DNA of 64,000 nt from Acanthococcus lagerstroemiae. Taxonomy: Eukaryota; Arthropoda; Insecta; Hemiptera; Eriococcidae. The translations under genes were made by a program, and so were the position numbers. The notes under the pieces were generated by a model that searched no databases, was not told where the DNA came from, and worked only from the letters and a program-made list of their open reading frames with translations. Positions within the stretch are counted from its first letter, which is position 1, and each line of letters begins with the position of its first letter. This document shows, one piece after another, positions 1 to 14,000 of this stretch. Where the stretch lies: assembly GCA_031841125.1 (NCBI GenBank), contig CM063107.1, positions 11,518,467 through 11,582,466 of the forward strand. The letters run 5' to 3'.

Positions 1-1140
1 AGTTCAGTCCCCAAAATGAAAATCCCACCCTTCGAATTGGTGGAACTGACTTAATTTGAATGAGGGTTTATGGGCTACCTGGGTCGCTGATTTCTTGAAG
101 TTCCGATCCGGTCTTTATTTCAGTACAAAAATTGAAATTTAAATTTAAGAGAAGACAAAAATAGAACGAAGTAACAAAATAATTTTTTGTCTTTGGATCG
201 TTTCTTCCGAATACCTGTCACATTTTGTAACCGTAGTTCTCAAATCTACACTTGACAATGAAAACTAGCGATTAGTTTTTGCTTTCAGAACCGATGTTAA
301 TATCATGCCCACTGTCAGAAAACCGATGTACAATGGAATTTAAATCTAAGAAAAGATTTCATCTTCTATTCCTTCTCTCCCTCCCCCACCATAGTGGGTC
401 AGGACACGAAATGAGTAGAGCTGTTTTAGAGTGAAGAAAATTGGAAAATCTGAATTGGAGCTTCAGTAGCTGACCTGAATCATTGTATCCAATTTTTGAT
501 GTGGCCAAACTCAATTTGAATCCTCAAGTCCAAATATTACGTAACAATTTTCAAAGAGTCTTTTTGTTTAAATGAAAAATCTTTTCTTGAATATGGTTAG
601 AAAGTTTGTGGTAGATAAGAGAAATATATATTCATACCGTAACATTTTAATCATTTCTCTCTTAGCCCCATAGTGAATCAAAAGGCTAAATACTTGAAAT
701 GGATACAACTGACTCAACCTAGAAAATCAAGGAAGATTTCGGTCGGAATTAAGGGTCTTCCTTGTCGCGGACTTTGAATATTGTACCATTACTCAGTTTG
801 GGATACGGGCTACTAAATTTAAATTTTACAAGGGAAAATACTTTTTTTTCGAATTGTTCCATTTTATGTTTTGAGTTATTTTTTAATTTTTTTTTATTTT
901 AAGAAGAATAAAAAAATTGAAGCTCTAATTACCTTTACACAAATCTGCGAAACACAATTTGCAAAAGGAGGATCAAATACTGCGTTAAGCAAAGAAATTT
1001 CCAAATGAACAAAATTAGTGGAATAAAAAAAATGTAGGAAAATCGAAACTTCAAACTTATAGGTAACGTTGAAAAAAACAACAAAATATTTTTTTGGTTG
1101 CTGATTTTGAATATTACATTCGTTATTTTTTTTCTGATTT
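1..1140. other. AT-rich intergenic sequence, no gene seen
   Basis: No exon-like reading frame with splice borders was found. Short homopolymers and loosely repeated phrases occur, for example 'gaagtaacaaaataa' near 165, which resembles 'ccaagtaacaaaataagg' near 7584. That suggests decayed copies of the same long-period repeat seen at 7.2-8.7 kb. Confidence 0.5.
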
Positions 1141-1156
1141 CATATGTGCAAAATCC

Positions 1157-1385
1157 CGCCAGTTACCCGGGTAACAAAAGGGAAACCAAGGGTTATTGAT
1201 GAGTTTCTGGGTAATCTGAGGATAACTGGGTAACTTTTCCGCGGGTAACTAGAGGGTAACTAAACCCCAATAGTTACCCAGATAACTAAAGGGGAACCAA
1301 GGGAACCAAGGGAACTGACGGGTTTCTGAGTAATCAGAAGGTAACTGAGGGTTGCAAATGGGTAGCTTTTCCGCGGGTAACTGAT
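1157..1385. repeat. Two-unit GGGTAAC-rich tandem duplication
   Basis: Two copies of a roughly 110-125 bp unit start near 1157 and 1271. Each contains 'gggaaccaagg', 'gagtttctgggtaat' or a close variant, and ends in 'cttttccgcgggtaact'. The word GGGTAAC and its variants recur about ten times. The second copy carries an extra 'gggaaccaa' duplication. It looks like a minisatellite or the end of a non-autonomous element. Confidence 0.6.
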
Positions 1386-1399
1386 GCGCATCGGGGTGC

Positions 1400-3605
1400 T
1401 CAGTTAGAGTCAAATCAAAACTTTCTAAAACAGCAAAAATAGTTCCTATTTCGACACTTTTTTTAAAAATAATTTTCTGAACCCTTTAGTATTATGTACT
1501 TATTTCAAGTTTTACTCTGCGAACCCTTATATGACCTCGAGTTGGAAAATTTCTGATTTTTTTTTTTTCAAAAGAAATTTGTGGTATAAGTCATTTAAGC
1601 TTCATAATAATGCGCTTGAAGTACACGTAAAAGAAATATTGTAAAATCGTTATTTTTACTATAAAATTTGAATTTTGGGAAACCTAGCTGAGGTTACATC
1701 TTAAACGTCGATGTAATATTCGAATCAGAAAAATAAGATCTGCTTAGATAAATAAATTGTACCTACTCGTTATAATAATTTCTTTTTTACTTATTGAAAA
1801 ACGGGAAACGGTATAAATTCACATTTCCACCAAAATATATTAGTATTTAACTTCACACAAGCTTTCTAATTAAGATAATTCTTTTGCTTTGTCAAGTCAT
1901 TTTTGCTTACAAAGAGGGAAATTTTTATTTTTGCGTCCAAACCGGAGCTTGGTCAAAAATCTGACGGAATGTATGGGGGCCACCAGTGACCTAAAAAACT
2001 CCTATTTCGACGGTTTGTTTCCTGTGTTCTTATTTTAAATCTCCATTTTGATGAACTCCTTTTTGACCTTTCCCTAGAGGCAAAACGGTCGTTCATAATA
2101 AGATCATGAAAAAAAATAGATGATCTTTAGGTTAGATTGTCAGAAAAAAAATAGATCGTCTTTCAGTCAGATCCTTCCAGAAAAAAAAAAAAATAGATAT
2201 GAATAAATTGAAGCCAAGAATTTCAGATCTAGGTCAAATTCAACCTAAATTTTTCATGTTCTTGTGTCCCCTATCATGATTCTTCTAACGCACACGTAAA
2301 CACGAAATCCCGTTTTCAAAATTGAAATTATTATGATTAATTTTTCTGATTTGAAAATCAATGATCATTTCTAAACTGATTTTAAAATCAAACGTATGAT
2401 TTAAATTATTTTTAAGAATTTCTGTGGTTTCATGACTTGTAATGATTTTGTGATTTTGGATTTTGCACAAAGCTATAGTTCTAGTACATATGTTTGCTTA
2501 TCAAAACAATTTGTATACTGGTTTTTCGAAAATTCTACGAGAAAATTTTCAAGTTTGAACCACAGCGAGGGTATTTGAAAAAAACAAACAAAAAAAAACA
2601 ACAAAAAAAACGAGAAAGTAGAAAAGTTGCGTGTATTGAACGATCGATAGTACAATTAGATCTGCATGCGTGTTAACCGTAAACTGTGTATCTAAACTAA
2701 AGAGTAAGCCATTCGAATAATAATAAGATGAAGAACGCGGTTTTGAAAAGATCGCGTATAGAAAGTATAGGAATGCCGGAGACAAAAGACGTTTGTTAGA
2801 CGTTCGCATCCTGCTACGTAGAAAAAGTAGCCAGGCAGGACAATTTATACAAAAACATATTGCGTTCGAAAGGAGAGGGTCGCCGCATGTATGATCACTG
2901 AATTATATCGTTCCTATCATGTATCTTCATCTACAGCTCTTAGGCAAAACATAAACAGGAGTGTTGGAGACTCTAAAATACTTGATTGCGATCTTCTAAA
3001 ACTCTTCAACATATTGTAAAACTTGGTGAAACTCTCGTAGACTGGCTCAGGCTTCTTGAATACTCTTCTGCGTTTATTTCAATTTTCAAAACCATTTTAC
3101 TCTTGAGCACCTGATTCTCATAAAGATTTGAAAGTTCTTTCTGAGGTAAAGATTCGAAATTGCCTTCTGAGGTATGAAGAAAATATTAAATCTTTCAACA
3201 TAAGTCATAGATATGTGTTTTTTTTCTTGTTTTTTTTTTTCTTTCTTGAACGTTTTTAGATGTTACCTCATTACCAATGACATTACATTGAAATTTCAAA
3301 ATTCACATTGCTTCCTCATACTACACGTGTAAAAACAAATTGCAAAGTTAACCTCAATCTCACGTTACTCATTTCTTGAGTCCAGCGAAATAATCTGCTG
3401 TCGCGTGTACTAATAACAAGAAAAATGCATCGGTATAATTTTATTAACCAGTCGCTCACACACATAAAAATTTCTTTCATTTACTTAAATTATCTTAGAA
3501 AGTTATCTTTAATTATTAAAACACTATAAAAACAACCCACTATCTAACTAACTTATAAATAAATTTATAATACTAGATAAGGAATACCATAGATACTAAA
3601 GTACA
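1400..3605. other. AT-rich intergenic sequence 3' of gene A
   Basis: No convincing coding exon was seen. The hexamer AATAAA on the minus strand near 3440-3445, about 160 nt past the gene A stop codon, is a candidate polyadenylation signal. Short open frames here are AT-rich chance frames. Confidence 0.4.
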
Positions 3606-3811
3606 TTAGTTTTTTATATTAAACTTGAAGTCAGGTTCATCTTCGTTGTCTTTATTCCACACAAACTCGATGACTGGGTAAGAGAAACCTTTCTCTGGTA
3701 GAATGATAGGGTATCCAATCGTGGGAACTTGCCTTTCAAATCTATACAACATGGCCATACGATATTCTTCCAAAAGTGACAACAATTTGAACGGATGCAT
3801 ATTTGCAAATT
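3606..3811 (-). CDS. Gene A exon 14 (terminal exon, stop TAA)
   Basis: 206 nt after acceptor 'tttatttttag'. It encodes FANMHPFKLLSLLEEYRMAM and ends EDEPDFKFNIKN then TAA. It aligns over its whole length with the gene B terminal exon (PLKLLALCEYY ... ENQPDFLFVAKT), the strongest protein-level evidence that these are real genes. Confidence 0.88.
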
Positions 3812-6800
3812 CTAAAAATAAATAAAAAAATCAGTTGGCATGTGGTAAATAGAGTAGGACAGTACAGTAGCTTGCCGATTCAATTTAAAGAAATATCCAG
3901 AAGAAAAAAATCGACCAACAGTAGAATATATGACACGAAAAATTGGTAAATTGGTAACTTCTGTACTTACTCGAAGGTTTTTCACTACTGGTATCTGTAG
4001 TTAATGTATTTGATATACCTATACAACATAACATAATTACATCTCTTGAAACATGGTTTATGTAAAGTTGACTCTTGCGTCGAAATTCAAAATATGTCAC
4101 TTTTTAAAACTTGAAATCATGGTTGAAGTTGATATGAAAAGTCGAGTTACCATGCAAACATCGGCTTGTGGATAGAATTCTCTATCGAAATTGATGTGGA
4201 ATTCGATCGAAGAAACGATATCGATATGATAACTTGACTTTTGCATCGTATTGTATATCAAATTCGACCATAATATTCAGTCAAAAAAGTAACGTATCTC
4301 TTCTGTCGACATTTGTTTCGAGGGCAAGGACGTGCGCAGGATTTGATTTCGAGAGGATACTTTTGCAAACAAACCAAAAAAAGTTCAACATATTTGCTAA
4401 GTCAGATAGAGATCCACGTGTTACCAGATTCAGTTCTTTAAAATGACCAGGTCATCATGAAAAAAAAGACCAAAGAGAAAAAATCGCGAAACATGGTTTT
4501 ACCATAGAGGACCAAAACATTCCCAAAAGAGCAGTGTTGCTATATGCACTTTGCAAAAATTAGACCAAATGGGCCAAATTCAAATAATAGGTAATCAAAC
4601 TGTAGCTAGGAACGCTAGTGTCTCCAACGGGTACCTCGACACTTTGTCCAACAATATTTTGCCCAACGTATTTTTGTCCAAGAAATTTCGTCGACAGACA
4701 TTTGATCCACGACTTTTCGTCCAACGGCATTTCACCCACGACGCGTTTCGTCCAATTTTTTTCGTCCGAATTTTTATATCCGTTTAGTGTTTTCTTTGTG
4801 ATGAAGGAAATGCAATGCTGACAGCATTTCGATCAGAAATCTGTGGTCCAGGAGAATATTTTCGTAAGTAAAAGTCAGATAATGCGATTCTGTATAGTTA
4901 GTTACGGAGAAGCCCTACTAAAATAGGTTTGCGAAACCCTGGAGTTTGTAAAGTCATCGCTACGGCCGGCCAACGGCTATTGTGTCGTGCATCCGGTTGT
5001 ATAGTGATCAAGGTAGTTGACTCGGTGACATTATTAGGTAGGTAGGGAGGTTTGAAACTGCCTTTGTGTTAAGGGTAGCTGATGAGCAGAGCCCCGGTCG
5101 CGAAACACGACGGGCATTAGCTACAGGTACTGTTTAGAGCGGTGTTGTGCGAAATACGCGAAATCGTGAAGTTCGGAGTTGTGCGAAGTGTTTCTTGGAT
5201 AATTTTTACTGGTGAGTAATTCACTGAGTATATGTGGGTTGCTCACGGGGCACGCCGTACTGAGCTTAACCTAGTTATAGAGTAGATATTGTAATTTAGT
5301 CTAGTATTAAGTTGGCACCAGATTGGTAGAAAAGAATAGGCTAGTCATGAGAACTGACGAGGAAAAGATGCTTGCTCGGAAATGAGGATACATTTTCCAT
5401 CAGGATTGATAGTGAGTAACTGAAGAGGCCTTAGGTATCTTGGTGCCGTGCACAGATCGCCGGAGGAGGCAGTGCACGTCTTGTTGCCTGAAGCAGGTAC
5501 CGTGGGTTGCGCGAGGCAGTACTTGCGATGCAGCGCATTGTGGCGCATGGGATAGACATGTACACAGACGCCGGATGAGGCAGTGTATCATGTGGTCGTG
5601 GCGCGCTGAGGCGCCTAGGGAAAGCCGTGTACACAGATCGCCGGACGAGGCAGTGTGCAACGGGTTGGCACGTGGAGTCCCGTGAGGCATGTGGCCCGGG
5701 ACGTTGCCAGAGTCTAGCCGGCAGAAGGATTGTGGTTCCAATAGGGCAGGGGCCTGCCCCCGGATCGCAGACCCGAGCTAGGAGTCTGATCAACCCTGCT
5801 CGGAGGGCGCGAGAGGGTGGTGGTTCCCTGGCAGTGATAGGAGCGCTTGGTGTGCCTGGCACAAGTGCGGTTCCAACTAGAGCGGAGGATGAGAATGAAT
5901 GGAGCCAGCCTGGCGAGAGAAGGGGTGTGCAGTCTGGTGCCGAAAATAGTCTTAGGAGTCCCAGTTGGAAGAAGGTGCTCAACTGTGTTTTTCTCTTACA
6001 GGTGCTGTGTTGGTCAAATGCTGCAGTAGGATAGTAGGAGTTTAGTTTAAGGATTTAGTTGATATAAGTAGCTATTGTTCTTTTTAATTAAATTTCTTTT
6101 AGTTGTCTCCAGTTGACTTGCCTTACTCGCCTCATTTACGCCTACAAATCTAATTAGCTTGTCATGACCCAACTTCAAGGAGGCCATACCAAAGTCACGT
6201 ATCCAATAAAGAAGAAGTATGTTACCCATCAAGATGTAATCGATGGAATTGTGCGAAAGTATAGTGAGTATAAGGAGAGAGATGAAATTGTAGTGTACCT
6301 TCGTGCAATAGGAAACAAAGTAAAAAAAAATCCCCGAAGATTAGCTTTGTAAAATTTATTGTGTAATGTTGGAAAATTTAAGAATTTGACTAAGCATACC
6401 TTGTAATGATGGTGCTTGCAATAAAAATTTTACTTTTTATGGGAAAACATTTCGGGCGAAAATAGCTGCGGACGAAATGTCCCGTGGACGAAAAAACTTC
6501 GGACGAATAGTCTTTGGACAAATTGGGGGGCATCCTCCAATGATAAAGATTGATAAAGTTGGCGATAGTATGGGACACAAGTCCTCCAACACAGTTATGG
6601 CTTATAGAACAGTCTTTGCTTACCCGGCACGCTACTTTTGTTGACTTCCAGACTTCTTCCGTCCACAGCCCAGAGGTGTGAAAAGGTAGTAATTTATGTT
6701 GCAGCGAAAGAAAAGAACAAATTTTGTTTGCGATATAAATATTTACAAAATTAGAAAAAGAACAGGAATGTTAAATGGACCAGAAAATGGACTAGAATAC

Positions 6801-8043
6801 TTCAAACATTTTCCAAATCCCTAAATGTTGTCCATTTGGACCAGATCTGGCAACACAGGCTCCCACTGTGATATCAGAAGCCCAGGTCAAAGGGACGAGG
6901 GCTTTTGTAATCAGCTTGGAATAATTTTTTTCTTTCGAATCTTCTGCCAGAAAACCAGCCACAAGCAGCATGTATTTATAAATATGAATAGAATTGCATA
7001 CTCAATTCGCCGTAAATAATTCAAGTTGTTAGTACAAGGAGAGACAATTAAATAAACATACTCAAGGACTACGGTATAGATCATAATATTATCAAGTTGA
7101 AAACATTTTCTCATACACTCCGAAGGGGGCTGCGACGTGCCACCAACCTTGGAACTTCAAATGGAAATATATTAAAAACTATCAAAATAAGGGTATTTTT
7201 GATTGCGGGGTTCGTAAATGCAATCAGATTTTCTATCGGACTCAGATGTGGACCCTAAATTTGACTTCTCTTAAGAACTAGTTTGACTTTGCCAAAAAAT
7301 AAATGAAGCAGGGTATTGGATTAGGGTTTTCTTGGGTTGCTGAGCTTGAAAATTCCATGATATTCTTAATCTGCCACTTTGTGTGTTCCAAAATTCCAAT
7401 CTGACTTATTCTTAATGCGCAAAATTGGCCTCATTTGAAAAATCTAACGATGTGTTGAAGGAATAAGGTTTTTAGGTAGTTTGAAATTTTAATCAGATTT
7501 TGAACTGGCCCCGACTGAGATCCCAATTTCGTTTTCCCTCTCCCAGTTGAAGGACTAATTTGACTTTACTGAAAATTTGAACCAAGTAACAAAATAAGGT
7601 GTTTCCATGTCATACCCAGATTTTGTTCGAAAGTTCAAATTTGATTTTTTTTTGAACAGGAAAAACTGGTTTGACTTGAAAAATCGAACAAAATATCGAC
7701 ATGTGGGTTTCCTAGTGTTTATAATTTCGAAAATTTGGTCAGATTTTTAATTTGATTCCAAGTTAACCTCTGAAGACGACTTCTGTTCTGACCAGAAGGC
7801 CACTTTATGCCTGTCTCACGAGAACATGAAAAGAACCATTTTCTTTTACGAAGGTAAGAAGCCTTTTATTTTCTTCACAATTCCAAAAAAAAATTTTTTT
7901 GTATTATACTCGCATAAGAAATGTATGTATGGCTGACATGAATCATCGGAATGTGGAGCGTCGACAAATAAGAAAGTAAATGTATAATTAAACTGAGGAA
8001 GGGAAAGAGACTGTATTCTTCTTCCCCATTCAATAAGCCACTC

Positions 8044-8080
<37 letters not shown>

Positions 8081-11000
8081 TAAATAGATGAAGTTCTTTT
8101 CATCAGAAAAGGGAAGAGACGGTTTTCTTTTTCTTCTTGATAAATGCCAAATGTTGCTCTCTAGTTTCGTCATTTCGATAGTTTACCTTATTGAAATCTG
8201 AACGAACTCCAAAGTCCAAATAACAACCTCTTCAAATGTGAGCCAAACTGGCTGACAATGAGAAATCGAACAGGCTGTCGACATCAGGTTTCCTTCGAGT
8301 TATTTATTCGGAAAAAACTGTTAAAGCTTGTTTAAGCTCAATGGTCCCAAGAACATCCAGTCAATTTCTCAGATACATCAATTTTTTATTTTCCAATTTA
8401 AGAAGTCAAAGTCAGAGAGGTTATAAAAATCTAATTTGAAATGAGTGACCCGGAAAACCCGTAGAACGGAGAAAGACGGAAGCTAATTATGGCCTCAAAT
8501 CGGGGTTGAATAAAAAATCTGATTGGATTTTCAATTCGAAAAAAAACCTCATACCTTTTCAAATTCTCTAAGTCAAGTTAACTTTGCCCATTTAAAGGGG
8601 TTATATTTGACTCTGAAGCTCGAATCTGGTCAAATTCAAACTGAATTTTCAAAATAAATTTCCCACAATTAACCTACTTGCCGTAACTTATTTAATTTAT
8701 TTGGTAATGTTAAACCGGCCTCCTGGAAAAGAAATTCCCGATCTGACAAAATTAGTGTCGTTCGACAGTTCGACATGTGTCGAACTATCGAAATCTTCGA
8801 CTAAAGCTTTCTAATTGGCTGAAAATAAAGGGGCGGGACGAATAAATTTGATTGCTGTCGAATTATTGTCGAACAGTGTCGGAAGTTCGACTGAGTGGAA
8901 CGAGTAAATTTGATTGCTGTCGAATTACTATCGAACAGTGTCCGAAGTTAGGCTGATCATCGAATATTCGTCAGCCGCATAGTGATGTGCAAAAGAATTG
9001 AGCTTTGAAGGTTGTCGTCGCGTCGGCGCCTTTACACGTTTGCGAATATTCCCACGATCCTGTTCGGTAATAGGTACGAGTGTGTTATCTCGACTCCGGA
9101 GTCTGGAAGTGCGGAATAAGTGGTTTCAGTTAAAATTTCATGCGTCGCTGAGTGGTTCAGTGGTTTAATATTCGTGAAGCGGATTTGCATGCACTGTTAT
9201 TTATCGGTAAGTTATGTCACATTTTTGTCATTTAATGGAATATTCAGTTACTAATTATTCTAGGAGTGGATCAATGAGGGAGGATAGGGGAAAAATTGCC
9301 CCTAGCCAGTCCACCGGCCGTTTAAACAGTTTTTGCTTGACCCCTCAGACCCTATGTTTTTTCATTAAAATGTATGTACCTAATTTTGCGTCTGTGCATT
9401 TCTAGTTTTACATTGTAGAACCAGGAATTTTCCAGTCAAAGCTTGAAGCTGTATTCAGTTATTCCTTGAACTCGAAATTCTTCTCCACATCGAAGGAGGA
9501 TATAATTTGTAAGCGAATTATAAGATGATACGTCGATCAAAGTATATCAATTGGGTACATCTTGGAAACAGTAGACTGTTTCAGAGTGAGAGGGGTGTCC
9601 TAGAAGTCTGGTCCCACTATCTGATCATTTCAATTTCAGCAACTAAACCCGCGAACTGCACAGTTTGCAGAACGGCAAGAAGGTACACAAAAATGGTCCG
9701 TGTGTCTGCCGTGGTCACATTGAGAGTCTGGTCTCGAGACGCATGAAGACGGGCGAAAATCAGGCAGTATGTCTAGTGTACCGAGCAAAATTGGAACCTG
9801 ACTTTTGGGCAATGTTGTAGTCAGGATTTTCTCAAGGGGAGGGGGGGAGTAAGACTTTCAAGGGGGAAAAAAGTCGAAGATTGTGGTATTTTTTGAAAAT
9901 TGCCAATATAATATGTATTAGGGGACTATTTTATAAAAAATGAAGGTAAAATTACTGCTCAAGCAAAATTTAAAAAAAACACGTGTTTTAAAGGCGAAAA
10001 ATTGCTCATTCTTGCATATTTTTACGTTCAATTTCAGGTTTTCCTCTTCGCCCCCCCCCCCTCTTGGCTATGCACATTCTTTTGGGACACCCTGTACTCG
10101 CAAATTTTGTTCAAGAATGTACACAGTAACTGATGCCACATGTGTTCCCGTCATCACTAATTATCAATTAGTTATCATTTCCTATACCTATTCCTGTTTG
10201 ATTATTTTAATTAGGTAGACTAAGTAGAGATCGGATTGGGATTCTATTAATTTTTTCAATAGCATTATTGTGGAAATCATGAAGCCGGATTAAGATTAAA
10301 GTCGCTTACAAGCACTTGGGCTCCCAGGCACCTAGCTGGAAATTTTTTTGTATTTGTTCAGTAGTTTTTTATTTACAGCACCGTGTCTGGCTGGTGACCC
10401 ACCAAAATGTGCTGAAAACAAAAATGCTCAAAATTCGGCTGCCTCTCAAAATTGGCCGCTCCGAGCTGGTGCTTGTTGGAGTGCCTGTAGGTAAATCTGG
10501 TGCTGTACAACACAGAAAATTCTGTTTTTCTTGAGTGGGGCAAAACCTTATTGTCTGTAACCCCGCGCGATGACTAGCAGCAGCTTGAATGAGAATTAGG
10601 AATGGAATGGAATTCCTTGTCATTGTACATCTACCATTATGAATTTAACATCGCCGATGCAATCTTTAAATGATACATATGATAGAGTGTATGCTCGAGT
10701 CGTATTATCTCATTAATAATTTTAGCGATGAAATCCTTTCCTACATCATTATTCTGACGCCTGAATTCCCCATTCATATATGAACAGGGTTCTAACTGTC
10801 ATTTAAGACATTGAAAGTCATTTATTTTGAAAAAAGGTCATGAAGTCATTTAAAGTTATTCATTTTCAATCATGGTCATTTAAAAATTTAAAAGTTAGTA
10901 AATTATACCTTGAGAGAGAGAACAAAGGACTTAGAATTGGAAAACTCTGTCATAATGACCAGGACTGCAATTTTTGTTTGAATTGGGCACGACTCACTAA

Positions 11001-14000
11001 ATTTCTTGAAACTTGATAATTATATGTACATAGAGGAATTGACATTTCATAGCATACTTGTGGGTAGGATCGACGCTCGGAAACCGAAGTCAAATTTTTT
11101 GTCGAGAATGAAGGGAAAATTTTTCTGTAATTGAAAACAACGCATCACCTTCTTGGATTTTCAGTATTTTGTTCAATTTCTATTTTCGGCATAAAACGGA
11201 GGCGGAAATATAGGGGGGCTAGGGGGATAAGCCCTCCAGTTTCGAAATTGTCCCCCCTAAGTGAAAAATATAAAACTATACGAGTATCGCTATTATCGTT
11301 TGTGATGTCATGCTGCTTTTTTTTCTTTCTTTTTTTTCTTCTTACAAAGGAAATATTACAGTGAAAAATCTACCTTTTTGTAGTTTTTTTATTTATTAAT
11401 TATTTTTGTTTGGGGGGGGGGAGGCTATGATTTTTTTGGATTTTTATTACCCTTGACCGTGGGCTTAAGTGAGTTGGCTAAAGTAAGTTGGTTTAAGTGA
11501 GTTCAGTATTATCGCCCTCCAATTTCAAGGGATAAAGAGTGTAGAGGAGACCAATCGTGATCCCACTGATAACGAAAAAGACCCAAGGTAGATGTGTGTG
11601 AGTGCCCAAAGCAAGTAAACTACAAAGTTCAAAGCTGTTTGAGAACCTTTTTTTCCAATGCATTAGTCACAAGAAAATACCTACGTAAATCCACAGTTTG
11701 CTCCTTACATTCCACGTAATAATGACTATAGATTTTTCTACAAATTCAGAAGAAAACCAGAAATGTTACAATACATATATGTCACTGCAGGAGACACGTG
11801 CAGTTTGCAGCTGTGTTGTTAAAAGAAATTTCCATGGAAATGTCAACCACCACTAATTGGCACAGTTTTCGCTCAGATATACTCAGATGATGTCATAGTA
11901 ACAGGAGCGTGTCGGGGGAGCACACCCCTCACTACTGCCCCCAAACCTTCGCGGGAGTGCATTGAACAACTTCCCAAAGTTTGATAACAACTTCCCAAAG
12001 TTTCATGGCGATCAGATGAACAGTGTAGTAAAGTCTGCAGCTGTGTTGTTTATAGAAATTTCCATGGAAATATGAAGGACATACACAGACAGACAGACAG
12101 ACAGACATATATTCATGTTTATGTGTATAGAAGATTTTAGGCACTGGGGCTTCAGCCCCCCCCCCCCCAAAAAAAAAAAAAATCGCTCTATTTCCGCCCC
12201 TGTATGAAACCTATTTGAAGAAAATTAGATTTTTGCAAAAACGTTTGTTCGAAACACAATACAGGTATAAGGACATGAATGGGTACCTTTATTTTATTTT
12301 TTTTTCACGAGACCAGCCCTCGACATTTTTTTCCCTTTTTCTTATACCATAAAATCTATGATGATGCTTTCGCAATTTTCTATTAATCGAACGTTATTGT
12401 TTTCTCTGTAGATCCTTTCAGAGGTCGCAAAATTAGATTGTATATTTATCTATTTTGAATATATTTAGGATATAGACCTTAACTCGTGGTGTGAATACTT
12501 AATATTTCAGTAACTTAGCATTGAAATCTTACACTTTCTTCTAGATGTGGCTCCGACGGTGATTACTCTCGGTATATGGACGGCGGAATACTTCCACAGT
12601 ACGCAGTGTATCACGCTTCGCATGTGTAATAATTTATAAAAAAATGTTTTCAATTTTCTCAAAAATATATATAGGTGAAATTCTGAATTTTCTATTCTTT
12701 CCAGTATTCGAATGACTTTAATAATCCGTCTGTCTGACGCGAAACATTTATACCTACTCTGAAAAGAAATGCTTCAGGTTCACAGAAGTGAAGGACACAT
12801 ATCTATTAATAGTAAAAATGAGAGAGAACGCGCTCAGCCAGTACAAATTGGGAGAATGGGGTGGGTAAATGAAAAATGAAATACTCAGCTTGTAATTTTT
12901 AGCTTAAAATTCCTTGCTCAGGTCTTTTAAGGGAGGGGCTATGGCCCGTACCTCCCCCAGGTTGCGCCTATGAAAGGATCCCTGGACGAAAAGGGAGGAG
13001 GGATTAATTTCTAGGGTGAGAAAATATCGAAATAGTGTCGAACGCCCTGTCGAAAAAACGCCGAAATATTATCGAAGGAATGGCCAAACTATCGAAATAT
13101 TGTCAAACGCGCCGTCGGAATGTCGAAAAAAAGACGCCGAAATAGTATCGAAGGAATAGCCGAAATGTCGAAATGCTGTCGAACAAACAATCGAAACATC
13201 GAATCGAAAATTGTCGAACTGTCGAAAAATTGTCGAGAAAGTATCGAACTTCTGAACTTCTGTCGACAGACGGGGCGTTTCCGATACAAAATGCTGACTT
13301 CTGATTGGTTGTAATTTCGGCCGAACTGCCGATATTTCAGTCGAAATGAGCAAGATCGATAGTGTCGAAATAACTGTCGCTGACGACCGATCGGGAACCA
13401 GACGAATTTGGGTTAATTAATTGAAAATATAAACCTTAATACCAGTTCATCTGCCTCGTGGACGTAAGAATAGAATATCACGGTTCTTCTAAGAATAATA
13501 CATCAATTTAATAAATTTATTTGTAGAAATTAAGTTGCCTCTCAAATAATAAACACGCATGTTAAATTTTTTCAAATTGCGAATCGTAGCTGTATTTTCA
13601 CAGTTTGAATCTTCAAACTCGTTTTTCGATATTTTTCCGCTCGAAATTCCGAATCAGATGGAACGTCACGGTTTTCTTTAAGGGAGGAAAAATATTTCCA
13701 TTTCAAAATGAACTAGGCCTCTGTTTTTGAAAATGTCTGATTGACCCTTTTCGAACCGACCACACCTTATAAAAAAGAAATAGGTGAACTAATTCGCGAA
13801 ACGCTCTGAATAATTTGTTTGTATGGTGGTGTTGGTGGCAGTAGTGGTGGTGAGAAGAAAGGGGGATGAATAGGAGAACCCTCCCATTTCTGTCAACATA
13901 TGTTGTCTTCTTATTACTTAGTAAATTCAAGTACAAATAATTCTTACGTTTACAGTCTTCTTTATCACCGATTTTGATAACTTTCCATGCGTTTTTCCAT

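Larger units (their letters stand above)
4641..6523. mobile_element. Element bounded by inverted TTCGTCC-word blocks
   Basis: The left block (4641-4775) repeats words such as 'tttgtccaa' and 'tttcgtcc'. The right block (6445-6523) has the complementary words 'ggacgaaa' and 'ggacaaatt'. Together they form subterminal inverted repeats around about 1.7 kb. The inside holds a GC-rich tract, a possible intron (GTGAGT near 5212 and 'tttttctcttacag' near 6001) and short open frames, but no recognisable transposase. Confidence 0.5.

Noticed and set aside
5431..5982. 183-codon minus-strand open frame in the GC-rich tract
   Set aside because: Composition effect: stop codons are rare in GC-rich DNA, an overlapping long frame exists on the other strand, and the product is low-complexity without known motifs.
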